Assembly: GCA_046329575.1 (NCBI GenBank)
Contig: JAXLUJ010000003.1
Span: forward strand, 186,001 to 250,000
Source of the DNA: UBA1941 sp046329575
GTDB lineage: Bacteria; Bacteroidota; Bacteroidia; Chitinophagales; LD1
Length of the DNA: 64,000 bases
Reading direction: 5' to 3'
Part shown: piece after piece, positions 9,224 through 19,429 of the stretch
How positions within the stretch are numbered: the first letter of the stretch is position 1
Layout of the letters: each line of letters opens with the position of its first letter
The notes under the pieces: generated by a model
What the model was told of the DNA's origin: nothing
What the model saw: only the letters and a program-made list of their open reading frames with translations
Databases searched by the model: none
Translations under genes and position numbers: made by a program

Positions 9224-12200
9224 ATGCCTGTAACATCTACACATCCGGAAATTACTCAAGCCCGGCAAAAATATCAGCAGGCGCAATCGGAATTGCTGCA
9301 TGCACAAGCCGGCTTGAAAAAGCTGCTACAACAACAAAAACGTAATAACGGTCCTTCCAACTACAACGAAGAAATTGGTAAGGCTGAAAACGAAATCAGG
9401 GCAAAACAACAACAGTTAAACAAACACGCCATTGAACTTACCGATTTGCTTAAACCCGTAAAACAAGCCGACCCTAAAGAGCAGATAAAATCTCTAACTG
9501 ACGATTCACCCTTTTTGCTGTTTCCGGTAAAAATAGAAACCCGCTTCATGCCTTTCGATCACCCAACTGAACTGTGGGTGCGCATTTTCCCCGATGAGGT
9601 TTCTATTCAAACGTTCGAAAAACAACTCACCGAAGAAGAATGGCAACAGGGAAAGCAGTATTGGATTAATACTTTTCAGTGCGGAAATGATGACGATCAG
9701 AAAGCCGCTTACTGGAATGCACTCGCGAATTCCTTTGGCGGCAATCGCGCGCTTTGGATAGCACGGCAAACCAAACCTTCCAATTGGGGAACGGCAGTAA
9801 CTCCTGATAACTTCATTTTTCCTGAGCAAAATGAATTGAAACCAAATGCATGGTCTTCTGCTCCTCATGCACCAACCCTGCCCGACAAATTTGTAGTTAC
9901 CGCATTTTCGAAAGGGGCGCAGGTGTTGGAATTTACCGGAAACCCGATTCCTGAAAATTTAAAGTTTGCCGATGATCCCGCCGATGAACAAACTTCAATT
10001 TCCAGAGACGACGCAACTGGCGATATCCGGTTTTCAGGAAATATCGAGTGGATGCACAATTTTGACGTGGCCGTTCAGCAGGGAATGGGTATGAAAATTC
10101 CGTTGAAAGGACTTACTGATCTTCACTTTGATAAATTATTTGTATTAGGGCTCAAACTTAGCAGTAGCGCAGGTGAAGGATCAACCCTAATCGAAGAACT
10201 GCTACAAAATCACCATTATTCCGAATCGGGATTTTCTTTTCTTAAACAGGGAACGCCAACCAATAATTCCGGTGATGAAGGGTCGGGGTTCACCGCATTT
10301 GATGCCTCCAATGAATGGAGTTACCTGTTGCAGAATCAAATAAACTCGTTTACTGAAACAAATGATTCTTTACAAAAAGCCGATGCACAGCGTTTTGCAG
10401 AAGCACTTGGAATATCCACTTCATTATTGCAACTGTTACCAAATTCAAATCTTACCGATGTAAGCGAGGCCATCGCCATGAATACGGCGCTGTTTCCGGG
10501 AACGCTCGGTTATTTCTTCGATGAAATGTGCGATGCGCTGGTTTCCGATACAAAGCTAAGTGAAATCAGAAGTTTCTTTTTGAATTATGTTGCTGGCCGC
10601 AGTATGCTTCCCGCCATTCGAATTGGCAATCAACCTTATGGATTTTTGGTAACTTCTGATTTCCGCAACTGGAATTGGAGTGCTGCTGAAACCCTTAAAG
10701 AGCAATCGTTCTACGATGATCTGAACACCGTGATCAGAAAACTTCTTGAAGAATGGAATCGCGTTCTATCGCGGGTTTGCTATGCCGGAAAACCTGGTGA
10801 TGCATCAAAAAATCTAATGAATATCATCGGCCTTCAACCCGCAGCCGTTGAATATGCGCAGCGAATCGGTACTGATGACAGCACCACATGGAATTATCTG
10901 GGGTTAACCACAAACGAAGAGGTTCGCAATTCGTGGTTCGGAACTTTTTATAATGCAGCATCTGCTTTGGCCAGGCATCTCGGTATCCCTGCTGATAAAA
11001 CACCAAAATTACTGAGCCTCTCGTTCGGAGGCCATACCCAATTACTGGATGCTGCGAATGTAGTAGAAGATCTTCCGCTAAGCGAGGAGCGCCTGCTGCA
11101 AGCTTACGATGGAAGCCACAACTACATTCACTGGCTGCTGAACAGTAATTTTGCAACAATACGGCAACAGTTGTTTAAAGCGGCCAACGGAACCGCAACA
11201 CCGGCGCCGAACGCCTTGCTGTACCTGCTGCTACGCTTCAGTTACCTCCATGCCTGTCATACCGATCTCTCTAAAATCTTGGTTGGCGAAAAAGTACTGC
11301 CGGCTTCAAAAACAAAAGAGAAATCTATATTAAATGTAAGTGGAATTGAACCTTCTAAGGCAGACATACTTAACCTGCATCTCGATAAAGCCATTCCATC
11401 ATTTGCATTGGATACCAATAGCATTGCTGCTGATTTTGTAATCAAAGGCTTGGGTATCACTAAAGGTTATTCGCAAAATTTACCTGAAGTACAAAAGGCG
11501 CTGGGTGTATTGGCTACATTGCCCACGGCGCGTTTAGAACGCCTTTTTGCAGAACATACCGACCTGTGTTCACACCGGCTCGATGCCTGGATTACCGGAT
11601 GTTTTACTAAGCGCCTGCAACATATGCGTAGTTCAGGAAATCACTTCTCCGGAATTTATATCGGAGCATTTGGCTGGCTCGAAAATCTGAAACCAACTTC
11701 ATCACCTCGCAACAAAATGCGCGATGACCAGCTTCCTGAAGAGTTGCGTAAAAGAGAGGTGAAAGCTGTAACTGAAGATACGTCCAATGCCGGATTTATT
11801 CATGGCATGAGTGTGAACCATGCCGTAACTGCAGCTATTCAGCGCAGCGCTTATTTATCACATGCTGATGCTGCACATCCCTATAGGATGTCGGTTCAGC
11901 TTAATAGCAGCAATATCAGATCGGCGCTGCATATCATCGATGGCATGAATTCAGGGCAAACATTAGGCGCACTTCTTGGCTATCAGTTTGAAAGAAAACT
12001 TCATGATAAAAGCGTTGGCAGCATTCAACTTGATCAGTACATCTATGTTTTCCGCGAAAAATTCCCGTTGCAACAATCCGGTGTTTCTCCCGTGCCGGGA
12101 GAGGCCACTGAAACTATTGCGGTAAGAAATGTGGCAGACGGTAACGCCTTGCTCAAGTGGGTGAAAGGAAAAATGTATCCGTATCAAATTGACGGCTTGC

Positions 12201-14020
12201 CTGGCGCAGCATCTGCCGAAGCTGCAGCTATAAAAGATACCATTACGGAACTTGAAAATATAATGGACGCACTAGGCGATGTGGTCAGCTCTGAGTCGGT
12301 TTATCAAATGGCTCAGGGAAATTTTGAACGGAGCGCTGCAGTGTTAAAGTCCTTCTCAGAAGGGTATAACATTCCGGTACCGGAAGTGGTTAGTACCGTG
12401 CGAACAGGGAAAGCCATTACACATCGGGTGATGCTGCCTTTTGAAAACAGCAACAGCCCAATTTGGGGACTTGATTTTACCCCGCGCGCGAATGCTGAAA
12501 AGGGCATGAATAAATGGATTGCCGGGTTACTGGGCGATCCTCAGAAGATTTGTTGTAAAGTTAGCGCTACGGTAGATGGTGCCGATAGTATTGACGATGT
12601 AACATTGGCCGATCTGGAAATTCATGCACTTGATTTGGCCTTGTTAATGGGTCCGGAAACAGGTAACGGCCTTTCTGAACTAGAACGTCGCATCATTTAT
12701 TTTTTCAGAAAAAAGCACGGCATTTCAGATACAATAAGGGTGAACACCGATCTTCAGGCCAGAAATTCAGGATGGGCGAACGATCAAAAAACATTTTATG
12801 AATTGCTGCCTTTGATGCAAAGCGTTAGAGGCCTGATCGCGTCGCGTCCGTTTTCTGCGTCCGACTTTCTGCTGCCGGCATTGGCTCAAAACAATTCGTT
12901 CGAAAATGCTGCAGGGTTTAATATGGTCGACCTGAAATCAAGATTGCAGGCGATATATCAGTCGTTGAAAAATGCATTGGATGTATTGTTAGCATTACCA
13001 CACAGCACTGCCGATGCCGATATTGCTGCGCTGTCTTCAACTCAAATCAATGCCATACGAAATGCCCTCGTTTCGATTTCAAATTTTGGAATTCCCGAAG
13101 CCTTCCCGCTCAACGCAATTGATGAAAACACTTCCGATCGGCTGGCGCTGATACAATTGACAAATAACGTTATCTCCCTGATTCAGTTGAAACTGAATAC
13201 CGCACAACCATTGATAGATCTGGCTTTTACCGATCCGCTTCCGGCCGATCCGAAAGAATTGCAACTGGAAAATACAAAGCGACAAACGCAGTTGTATAAT
13301 GCCTACACCGAAGCTGTAAAGTTATTGTGCGGCAATAACTTCCAACTGCTGCCAATGGTGCGGCTCAACAATGCTGCTGAACTTCAAAGTGCGATAAACA
13401 ATTCCGATCAACTATTGCGTTATCACCGCGATGAACTGGGCAATGACCTTATTGTTGACGAATGGCTTCAAAGCACCGCTCGCGTTCATCCTAAAATGTC
13501 CGATCTTGAAATGGTTTGTAATGCAGCATATTGGTATGCAGCAAATGCAGGAGTTTTACAGCCGCTGCAATTGCCGGTTAAAACAGATGATTACTGGACG
13601 GCAGTGGAATTCCCTGCTGATTATAGCATTTCGGGCGATGTGCTTTGTGTTACTTCATTAAATCCAACAACATTTGATCCTTCCTCGGCCGTTTCAGGAT
13701 TGATGCTCCATGATTGGGTGGAGAATATTCCGGATGCTACGCAAACAACTGGCATCGCTTTTCACTACGATCAGCCTAATGCCATGCCGCCTCAAACCAT
13801 ATTGGTGGCCGTACCTTCGCAGCGAACCGGACACTGGCAGTGGAATGATCTCATCGGCATATTGGATGATACCTTACAACGAGCCAAACTTAGAGCGGTA
13901 GAACCGGATATGCTTTCTGATTCCTATTACGCGCAATTGATTCCGGCCATCACGCCGGCTTATACCGCTAATACCGAAATGATAGCTACCGATTTGTCAG
14001 TTAATGCTAAAATGAATTGA
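9224..14020 (+). CDS. Giant protein with N-terminal coiled coil, unknown function
   Basis: I start this gene at ATG 9224 (MPVTSTHPEITQ), 2 bp after the previous stop, giving 1598 residues; the frame is open upstream, but an earlier start would overlap the preceding gene by about 180 bp. Residues 5-75 are a Gln/Lys-rich coiled coil. Next comes a conserved-looking block (SPFLLFPVKIETRF, then ELWVRIFPDEVSIQTFE, then RALWIARQTKPSNW). The middle contains a helix-rich region with IRIGNQPYGFLVTSDF near 530, and the last 300 residues contain HDWVENIPDATQTTGIAFHY. No signal peptide, membrane segment or catalytic motif was recognised. It is the largest member of the operon; its size and multi-domain look fit a scaffold or a large effector, but that is inference. 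Confidence 0.7.
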   Translation: MPVTSTHPEITQARQKYQQAQSELLHAQAGLKKLLQQQKRNNGPSNYNEEIGKAENEIRAKQQQLNKHAIELTDLLKPVKQADPKEQIKSLTDDSPFLLFPVKIETRFMPFDHPTELWVRIFPDEVSIQTFEKQLTEEEWQQGKQYWINTFQCGNDDDQKAAYWNALANSFGGNRALWIARQTKPSNWGTAVTPDNFIFPEQNELKPNAWSSAPHAPTLPDKFVVTAFSKGAQVLEFTGNPIPENLKFADDPADEQTSISRDDATGDIRFSGNIEWMHNFDVAVQQGMGMKIPLKGLTDLHFDKLFVLGLKLSSSAGEGSTLIEELLQNHHYSESGFSFLKQGTPTNNSGDEGSGFTAFDASNEWSYLLQNQINSFTETNDSLQKADAQRFAEALGISTSLLQLLPNSNLTDVSEAIAMNTALFPGTLGYFFDEMCDALVSDTKLSEIRSFFLNYVAGRSMLPAIRIGNQPYGFLVTSDFRNWNWSAAETLKEQSFYDDLNTVIRKLLEEWNRVLSRVCYAGKPGDASKNLMNIIGLQPAAVEYAQRIGTDDSTTWNYLGLTTNEEVRNSWFGTFYNAASALARHLGIPADKTPKLLSLSFGGHTQLLDAANVVEDLPLSEERLLQAYDGSHNYIHWLLNSNFATIRQQLFKAANGTATPAPNALLYLLLRFSYLHACHTDLSKILVGEKVLPASKTKEKSILNVSGIEPSKADILNLHLDKAIPSFALDTNSIAADFVIKGLGITKGYSQNLPEVQKALGVLATLPTARLERLFAEHTDLCSHRLDAWITGCFTKRLQHMRSSGNHFSGIYIGAFGWLENLKPTSSPRNKMRDDQLPEELRKREVKAVTEDTSNAGFIHGMSVNHAVTAAIQRSAYLSHADAAHPYRMSVQLNSSNIRSALHIIDGMNSGQTLGALLGYQFERKLHDKSVGSIQLDQYIYVFREKFPLQQSGVSPVPGEATETIAVRNVADGNALLKWVKGKMYPYQIDGLPGAASAEAAAIKDTITELENIMDALGDVVSSESVYQMAQGNFERSAAVLKSFSEGYNIPVPEVVSTVRTGKAITHRVMLPFENSNSPIWGLDFTPRANAEKGMNKWIAGLLGDPQKICCKVSATVDGADSIDDVTLADLEIHALDLALLMGPETGNGLSELERRIIYFFRKKHGISDTIRVNTDLQARNSGWANDQKTFYELLPLMQSVRGLIASRPFSASDFLLPALAQNNSFENAAGFNMVDLKSRLQAIYQSLKNALDVLLALPHSTADADIAALSSTQINAIRNALVSISNFGIPEAFPLNAIDENTSDRLALIQLTNNVISLIQLKLNTAQPLIDLAFTDPLPADPKELQLENTKRQTQLYNAYTEAVKLLCGNNFQLLPMVRLNNAAELQSAINNSDQLLRYHRDELGNDLIVDEWLQSTARVHPKMSDLEMVCNAAYWYAANAGVLQPLQLPVKTDDYWTAVEFPADYSISGDVLCVTSLNPTTFDPSSAVSGLMLHDWVENIPDATQTTGIAFHYDQPNAMPPQTILVAVPSQRTGHWQWNDLIGILDDTLQRAKLRAVEPDMLSDSYYAQLIPAITPAYTANTEMIATDLSVNAKMN

Positions 14021-14021
14021 A

Positions 14022-15767
14022 ATGCCCGAATTTGAATTGAACCTCTTACCACTGCTTGTTGATTTTCAGCCACGGCCAACCATCGTTGGCTGGAACCGCC
14101 TCGAACCCCGGCCTCGAACCGATGATTTCTCCAGAAGTCTGAAAGCCGAAGTCCGCGATCCGCTATGGATGCTCTGCCGCCAATGGCAGTTTGGTGAATT
14201 TCTGGGTGAAGATGCGGGCTCGCCTGTTGACGCTAAACTGGTGATCGAAAAAACAGCCATTGACACCTATGCCGTTGTTGACGGACCTTCTTCTCCTTAC
14301 GACAACAGCATACCGCTTGAAACAAAAGTAGAGCGCGAAAAAATGAACTACAGTCTGGATGTGAAATTACAAGCAGCCGTGCATTTTAAAAAACTGATGG
14401 TTAAAGCCGGTATTGCCGAATCTGTTATCCAAAAGGTTACTGCGCTGTTTCCATTCTCATTGCTATCGGGAAGCGCTGAAGAAAATAACATCCGAAGTTG
14501 GAACGCTGCAGCTCAATTTTACGATCACGCCTCACGCCGCACTTTTGACGGTTCAAAAGTGATTGCCGCCTTTCAGGATGCTTCCTTACACGGCATACTT
14601 TCTACCGATGCTACAATAACCGCCGCCGAAAAGGCCTCCGTAATGGCAGCAGCTTCACGGTTGAATGATTGGTTTTTCCGGTTGTATTCCCAACCCGCAT
14701 CACCTTCCGAAAATAGCTGGAAAGCAAATGCGCTCGAATATCAGTTTCAATTGAACGCAACCAATCACAATAGCCGCATACAATTACAATCTGATCAGTA
14801 TGCCGATGGAACACTCGATTGGTATGCTTTCGATATAAATGCTGCGCATCCAATTGCTGAAACTCCGGCGCCTCCGGCTGAAGTCATTTCGTTTGTACCT
14901 ACGCCGGTGCAGTTCGGCGGTATGCCAAATGTGCGCTACTGGGAAATGGAAGACCGCAATATCGATTTTGGAAAAATCGATGCGAATACCACCGATCTGG
15001 CTGCCATGCAGTATGCCGAATTCGGATTGATTTACAGTAACGATTGGTTTGTGGTGCCTTACGAAATGCAGGTGGGCACTATTGCCCGAACCAAAGGAAT
15101 CCTGGTCACCGATGTTTTCGGTCAAAAATCCTGGGTGCGCCATGCCGGTTCAAAACCAACCGATAATTGGCAAAAATGGAGCATGTTCAATATTTCAGGC
15201 GATTCAAAAATTAATGACGATTGCCTTTTCCTGATGCCCGCTATGCTGAAGTCGTGGGAAAGTGAGCCACTGGAAAAAGTTTCCTTCATTCGCGATGAAA
15301 TGGCTAATATGGTTTGGGCCATTGAGTCGGTGATTACAACCCCCGATGGTAAAGCACGTAGCGGTTATGATACCGGTCAGGCACTCACCAATTACCTCGG
15401 TGAAGTGCAACCGCCGGCTCCTGAAAAAGCGGCGGATCTCCGATATAAGCTCGGCACTACCGTTCCGCGGAACTGGATTCCATTCCTTCCGGTACATCCC
15501 GATTCCGGTAACAGAAGCGTTGTATTGCAACAAGCGCAAATGCCGAGCGCATCCGCATTAGTAGCGCCGCGCACCGTGTTGCTTTCCGAAACCGAACTCA
15601 GTATTCATGAAGAAGAAGTGCTGCGCTCCGGTACCGTGGTCACGCGCGCCTTTCAGCGCACCCGGTGGATGAACGGGAAAACGTATTTGTGGTTAGGCCG
15701 AAAAGTGCTTTCCGGTAAAGGCGAAGGCAGCAGCGGATTGGTTTTCGATACGCTGCAACCGGCTTAA
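14022..15767 (+). CDS. Conserved-type protein with WNRLEPRPR motif, unknown function
   Basis: A 581-residue protein starting 1 bp after the stop of the giant gene. The N-terminus carries a strongly patterned block, GWNRLEPRPRTDDFSRSL followed by EVRDPLWMLCRQWQFGEF and LGEDAGSPVDAKL, typical of a conserved family; I do not know a functional name for it. There is no signal peptide, membrane segment or T9SS tail. The C-terminal region has TAFQRTRWMNG-like beta strands and ends FDTLQPA. It closes the operon; the next 300 bp contain a GC-rich repeat and then a convergent gene. Because all the junctions are coupled, the product most likely acts with the M64 peptidase and the other three large proteins. 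Confidence 0.7.
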   Translation: MPEFELNLLPLLVDFQPRPTIVGWNRLEPRPRTDDFSRSLKAEVRDPLWMLCRQWQFGEFLGEDAGSPVDAKLVIEKTAIDTYAVVDGPSSPYDNSIPLETKVEREKMNYSLDVKLQAAVHFKKLMVKAGIAESVIQKVTALFPFSLLSGSAEENNIRSWNAAAQFYDHASRRTFDGSKVIAAFQDASLHGILSTDATITAAEKASVMAAASRLNDWFFRLYSQPASPSENSWKANALEYQFQLNATNHNSRIQLQSDQYADGTLDWYAFDINAAHPIAETPAPPAEVISFVPTPVQFGGMPNVRYWEMEDRNIDFGKIDANTTDLAAMQYAEFGLIYSNDWFVVPYEMQVGTIARTKGILVTDVFGQKSWVRHAGSKPTDNWQKWSMFNISGDSKINDDCLFLMPAMLKSWESEPLEKVSFIRDEMANMVWAIESVITTPDGKARSGYDTGQALTNYLGEVQPPAPEKAADLRYKLGTTVPRNWIPFLPVHPDSGNRSVVLQQAQMPSASALVAPRTVLLSETELSIHEEEVLRSGTVVTRAFQRTRWMNGKTYLWLGRKVLSGKGEGSSGLVFDTLQPA

Positions 15768-15833
15768 ACACGCTAAACCACAGTGTTTCACGAAGCACAT
15801 GATCTCTTTTAAATCAAGTAGCTGAATTATTTT

Positions 15834-15978
15834 GGCGGCTGCCGCTGCAATCCGCTCGTTCCTCGCGGCACAGCGGCACCGCGTGCTTTCAGGCTACGCT
15901 AACGCTCCGGTGCTGCGGCTTCGCCTCCGCACTGCCGCCCAAGGCGGCACCTTGCCGCCCGCTGCCGCTTGCGCCTGG
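15834..15978. repeat. 145-bp GC-rich direct repeat, copy 1
   Basis: Begins GGCGGCTGCCGCTGCAATCC and ends GCTTGCGCCTGG. It matches 22856-23000 over all 145 bp with two substitutions I can see. It is much richer in G+C than the flanks, has no credible coding capacity, and lies between the convergent large-protein operon and the DUF1566 gene. The gap 15768-16063 holds nothing else I recognise. Confidence 0.9.
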
Positions 15979-16063
15979 TTATAACCTAATGCTCCTCACT
16001 TTCCCGAGCAAACTGATTTGAAAGAAAATTTTCGCCGAAGTAGCCTTTGTTCCGTTGCTGTGT

Positions 16064-17251
16064 TTACTGTTTTAGCAGCATGCGGTGAATAGGAAATAAA
16101 GCGTTCTGAACAATAATTTGATAAATCCCTTTTGGTAAATCCTGTAAATCCAGAGCGCCTTCAAAGTTTCCGGTCACCACTGTTTTTCCCAATACATCTA
16201 TAATTGAAAACGTAGCCCCGTTCAATGATTCACTATACTGAATCGTGGTATTAAACGGATTGGGATAAAATAATGCGGATATCGCCTTTTCATCAATAAT
16301 GGAATTCGGCAAACTGTTATTTCTGACACAAAGCACCATTTGTTTAGAGTTCTTATCGGCATAGGAGGTAATTCCAAAATGTGTATCGAGAAACCACGCC
16401 CTATTTGGTTGGTTGCGAAGCGAGGTGGATGACCAGTATTTTACCGAAGTGGAAAGCGGAAAGTAACTCGTGTTCAACGAAGGATTGATCCGGCTTTCAT
16501 CGTTCAACGATTGCAATTCTTTAATGTTAGGTAGCCTCCAGTCTTGAAAATTGCCAAGCTGAAGCGTATCGGCGTAATGAAGAGCATCTTCCCAGTTTAA
16601 AGAATCAGCAGCGGGAATTGATTGCCAAATTAAACCAGTCAGCGAATCGATAACGGTACCGTCCACATGGTTTGTAAACTGGTTGTTGAGTGCAGTGGGG
16701 GCACTTTGATCGCGCACCGCCCGAACATGAAAGCGCTTGGTTCCACCGGCACTGAGAGTTTCGTTTTTAGGATGATTACCTACACCTCCGCCCGCATTGG
16801 TCACCCAAATTTTAGAGGAATCGTTGGCCTGCACCTCGCTGCTCCACCAGTATTCGGCTGAGGTTCTCTGAAAGTAATTGGTGTCAATGGCTGGGTTGAG
16901 CGCGTCTTCATTTAAAATACTAAACAATTCATGGCAGTCTGGTAAGCGCCAGTTGGTATAATTACCCAATGTAAGCGTGTCGCAAAAAGTTATGGCTTCC
17001 TCCCATCGCATTTCGCCACCATCGGTTTGTTGCCACATCAGGCCGGTTACAGTGTCGGTTACCGTTCCATCGCCATTCACCTTATACACCGGCAGATGAA
17101 TCGAAAAGTCAGCATCTTCACCAAAGGTATTGGTATAGCTAAGTTGCTGTCCGGTGTCAGGCAGTCGTTTCATGGTTTTGATTACCGCTTGAGCGCCAGC
17201 CGATACGGTCACTAATAAGAAAACCGAAATTAGAACGGTGGTGTTTTTCAT
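16064..17251 (-). CDS. Secreted protein with two DUF1566 domains and a T9SS sorting tail
   Basis: The 395-residue product has an N-terminal signal peptide (MKNTTVLISVFLLVTVSAGAQ). Two DUF1566 (Lcl C-terminal-like) repeats follow, at about 55-180 and 190-310, each with GTVTDTVTGLMWQ or GTVIDSLTGLIWQ, then WEDALHYADTL and NWRLPDCHEL or DWRLPNIKEL. Residues about 322-395 form a type A T9SS C-terminal sorting domain (FYPNPFNTTI through PKGIYQIIV). This predicts secretion across the outer membrane and surface attachment or release. DUF1566 is often found in surface proteins; the ligand is unknown. It is the last gene of a minus-strand operon, starting 1 bp after the HupE-like gene. Confidence 0.85.
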   Translation of the reverse strand: MKNTTVLISVFLLVTVSAGAQAVIKTMKRLPDTGQQLSYTNTFGEDADFSIHLPVYKVNGDGTVTDTVTGLMWQQTDGGEMRWEEAITFCDTLTLGNYTNWRLPDCHELFSILNEDALNPAIDTNYFQRTSAEYWWSSEVQANDSSKIWVTNAGGGVGNHPKNETLSAGGTKRFHVRAVRDQSAPTALNNQFTNHVDGTVIDSLTGLIWQSIPAADSLNWEDALHYADTLQLGNFQDWRLPNIKELQSLNDESRINPSLNTSYFPLSTSVKYWSSTSLRNQPNRAWFLDTHFGITSYADKNSKQMVLCVRNNSLPNSIIDEKAISALFYPNPFNTTIQYSESLNGATFSIIDVLGKTVVTGNFEGALDLQDLPKGIYQIIVQNALFPIHRMLLKQ

Positions 17252-17252
17252 T

Positions 17253-17813
17253 TTAGTTAGATATTATTCTTTCAATACTCCAAAACAGACCGATACCGGC
17301 AATGAGGAGTGAGAGATTTTTAACGAGGAAGGTTTGGTACCAACTATATTTTGAAGCCCAACTGGCGATGCCGAAATAGAGCAGCGCTATGATAGATAAC
17401 TGAGCGATTTCTACGCCACAATTAAAGCCAAACAGCGCGGCTAAAAAGGATGCCTGAGGCAAATTCACCTCCTTCAGCGAAGCGGCAAACCCCATTCCAT
17501 GAATCAGGCCAAAAACGAAAACAATAATCAGCCGCCAGGAGCTGATTTTTGTTTGATAAACGTTTTCGAGCGCTACAATGAATATCGAAAACGCAATAGC
17601 GCTTTCTACAATGGTTGAATTAAACGGTAATGCACAGGTAGCCGAGAGCCAAAGCGTGAGTGAATGAGCGACGGTAAATACCGAACACTGAAGAGCCGAA
17701 CTCCTAAGATCGGACCTTAAAAAGAAAAGAGACACAATAAAAAGGATATGGTCGAAACCCAATGGAATGACATGCAGCACACCTAGTTTCAGGAAATAAA
17801 AAAATGCCATCAC
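17253..17813 (-). CDS. HupE/UreJ-family membrane protein
   Basis: A 186-residue polytopic membrane protein with about five or six hydrophobic segments. It shows the HupE/UreJ_2 pattern: LGFDHILFIVSLFF near 20, VAHSLTLWLS near 48 and HGMGFAASL near 106, in which the His residues are candidates for metal ligands. The family includes nickel/cobalt permease-type proteins and many uncharacterised homologues, so metal transport is family knowledge and not shown here. It sits 4 bp downstream of the YHYH-domain gene and 1 bp before the DUF1566 gene, so it belongs to the operon encoding secreted metallophosphoesterases. One plausible link is metal supply for those enzymes. Confidence 0.8.
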   Translation of the reverse strand: MMAFFYFLKLGVLHVIPLGFDHILFIVSLFFLRSDLRSSALQCSVFTVAHSLTLWLSATCALPFNSTIVESAIAFSIFIVALENVYQTKISSWRLIIVFVFGLIHGMGFAASLKEVNLPQASFLAALFGFNCGVEIAQLSIIALLYFGIASWASKYSWYQTFLVKNLSLLIAGIGLFWSIERIISN

Positions 17814-17817
17814 CTTC

Positions 17818-19428
17818 TTAGTCTACAATTACTCTTTTCGATATAGTATTCCCCTGCATTTTTAGTTCCAACAGATAAATACCCTTCAAAAATCCACTCA
17901 CATCTATGGTTCCTGTAAAGGAATTAGATGTAAAAACCGTTTTGCCGCTACTATTCACTAGCAAAACTTGTTTAATTTCGTTTCGGGAAATTTCATTGCC
18001 AAGCGTAACATGAAGTTGACCTCTAACGGGTGTAGGATATACTTGAATCATTGCTTCTGTCCTTAGCACTTCCTTTATCCCTGTTGCTATGTCACAGGGC
18101 ACAAATCCATGATATAGCGAATCGAGCGTGCCTCCCGGATTGATATAATGAAATGTGTAATTGCCTTGTTCGTCCCAATTGTAATCCACCTGATAATTTT
18201 GTCCGGAACGGGTGTAAGAAAGTGTATAACCATTATTGGTTGCATTGGGCACGCAGGATGTGATGAGCGCACCGGTTAATGGTGTTCGGGACGGACGAAT
18301 GGGATGGGCTGCGGCCTGAGGTACTAGCTGATGGGTCATGTCTTCAGTAACTTCTCCGGCCATTCGGGCAATCATATACGGAGCGTTAGCTGTTCCATGG
18401 TAGTGATATACACCATCGTTACCGAAATGACCGTGGTTGGCGTCCAAAGCATGCATACTCGTACCATCGGGTTCTAGTGCGCCATAAACTGCAAAACCGT
18501 CCAGCCCATAAGCAATAGGCAATGCAGAACTGGTGTGGCCATACAAATGTAAAGGCGCGATGTGGTAATGATAATCGTCTGCCCTGCCACAATGCCCGCC
18601 AAAGTCGTCTAACTGCCCATCCAGATAGGAATCTACACCGGTATTGGTATGCACATTAAAAATGGGAACACCATTTACCGCAATGGCAATGGCGCCTCTT
18701 GTAAAATGAATACTGTCGCAAGGAATGGGTGAAGCAGCCATAACCGGATTTAACGGAATGGGCCAAACATTAGGATTGAAATAACATTGGGGAATAGGCA
18801 CTTGTTGTTGCCAGCCGTGATCCGAAATACCAACCATCATTTGATGCGTTGTAGGTATGCCGCGCGATTCAACGTAAAAGTAATTGTTGTCGAAATAGGT
18901 TGAAACATTGGGCTTGAAGGGTGCAAAAGCGGAATCGACGAACCCCGGACTGGTACTCGAACTAATCTCGCGTAATCCGGCTTTGCGAAAACCGAAAATC
19001 ACTGCTAAAGTGGCCACTATCGAAAAATAGACGAAATAAGGTTTGTTGGTCTTACCCGCAAAAATAGATGTAAATGCAATCAACAGAATCATCAGCGTGG
19101 CCAGGAGCAGTAACGTATTCCAGCCAATTTGGTCACCCCAAAACGGGCCTTTTATACGGTTTGCATTTAAAATTCGGATCTGTGTGTATTTTTGATTTAC
19201 AAATGCCGCATCAGCAGCCGAAAGCTCAGTAATAGGAAAATGTAATACCCTGCCATTTCCTGTTTCAATATAAACCTGATTCGCTTTCAACATCAAAAAA
19301 CTCCCCGTTTCTGTTTTATTGTTTTTCACTTTCCAAATCCGCCAATTCAATGAATTCGATCCGGTTTGATGCGCCATGTTCATCAGGCTGTAAAGCAATA
19401 TCGTAAGTAGTAAAACAGATTTTTTCAT
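17818..19428 (-). CDS. YHYH-domain secreted protein with T9SS tail
   Basis: 536 residues. A signal sequence (MKKSVLLLTILLYSLMNMAHQ) is followed by a small N-terminal domain, a membrane segment near 104-124 (TLLLLATLMILLIAFTSIFA) and another short hydrophobic stretch near 135-150. The central YHYH domain contains DDYHYHIAPLHLYG, DGFAVYGALEPDG and GVYHYHGT, the His-rich motifs that name the family. The C-terminal 80 residues form a T9SS type A sorting domain (VYPTPVRGQLHVTLG through KGIYLLELK). YHYH proteins are extracellular or membrane proteins of uncertain activity; the clustered His/Asp residues suggest metal binding. It follows the second metallophosphoesterase by 1 bp. Combining internal membrane segments with a sorting tail is unusual. 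Confidence 0.8.
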   Translation of the reverse strand: MKKSVLLLTILLYSLMNMAHQTGSNSLNWRIWKVKNNKTETGSFLMLKANQVYIETGNGRVLHFPITELSAADAAFVNQKYTQIRILNANRIKGPFWGDQIGWNTLLLLATLMILLIAFTSIFAGKTNKPYFVYFSIVATLAVIFGFRKAGLREISSSTSPGFVDSAFAPFKPNVSTYFDNNYFYVESRGIPTTHQMMVGISDHGWQQQVPIPQCYFNPNVWPIPLNPVMAASPIPCDSIHFTRGAIAIAVNGVPIFNVHTNTGVDSYLDGQLDDFGGHCGRADDYHYHIAPLHLYGHTSSALPIAYGLDGFAVYGALEPDGTSMHALDANHGHFGNDGVYHYHGTANAPYMIARMAGEVTEDMTHQLVPQAAAHPIRPSRTPLTGALITSCVPNATNNGYTLSYTRSGQNYQVDYNWDEQGNYTFHYINPGGTLDSLYHGFVPCDIATGIKEVLRTEAMIQVYPTPVRGQLHVTLGNEISRNEIKQVLLVNSSGKTVFTSNSFTGTIDVSGFLKGIYLLELKMQGNTISKRVIVD

Positions 19429-19429
19429 G

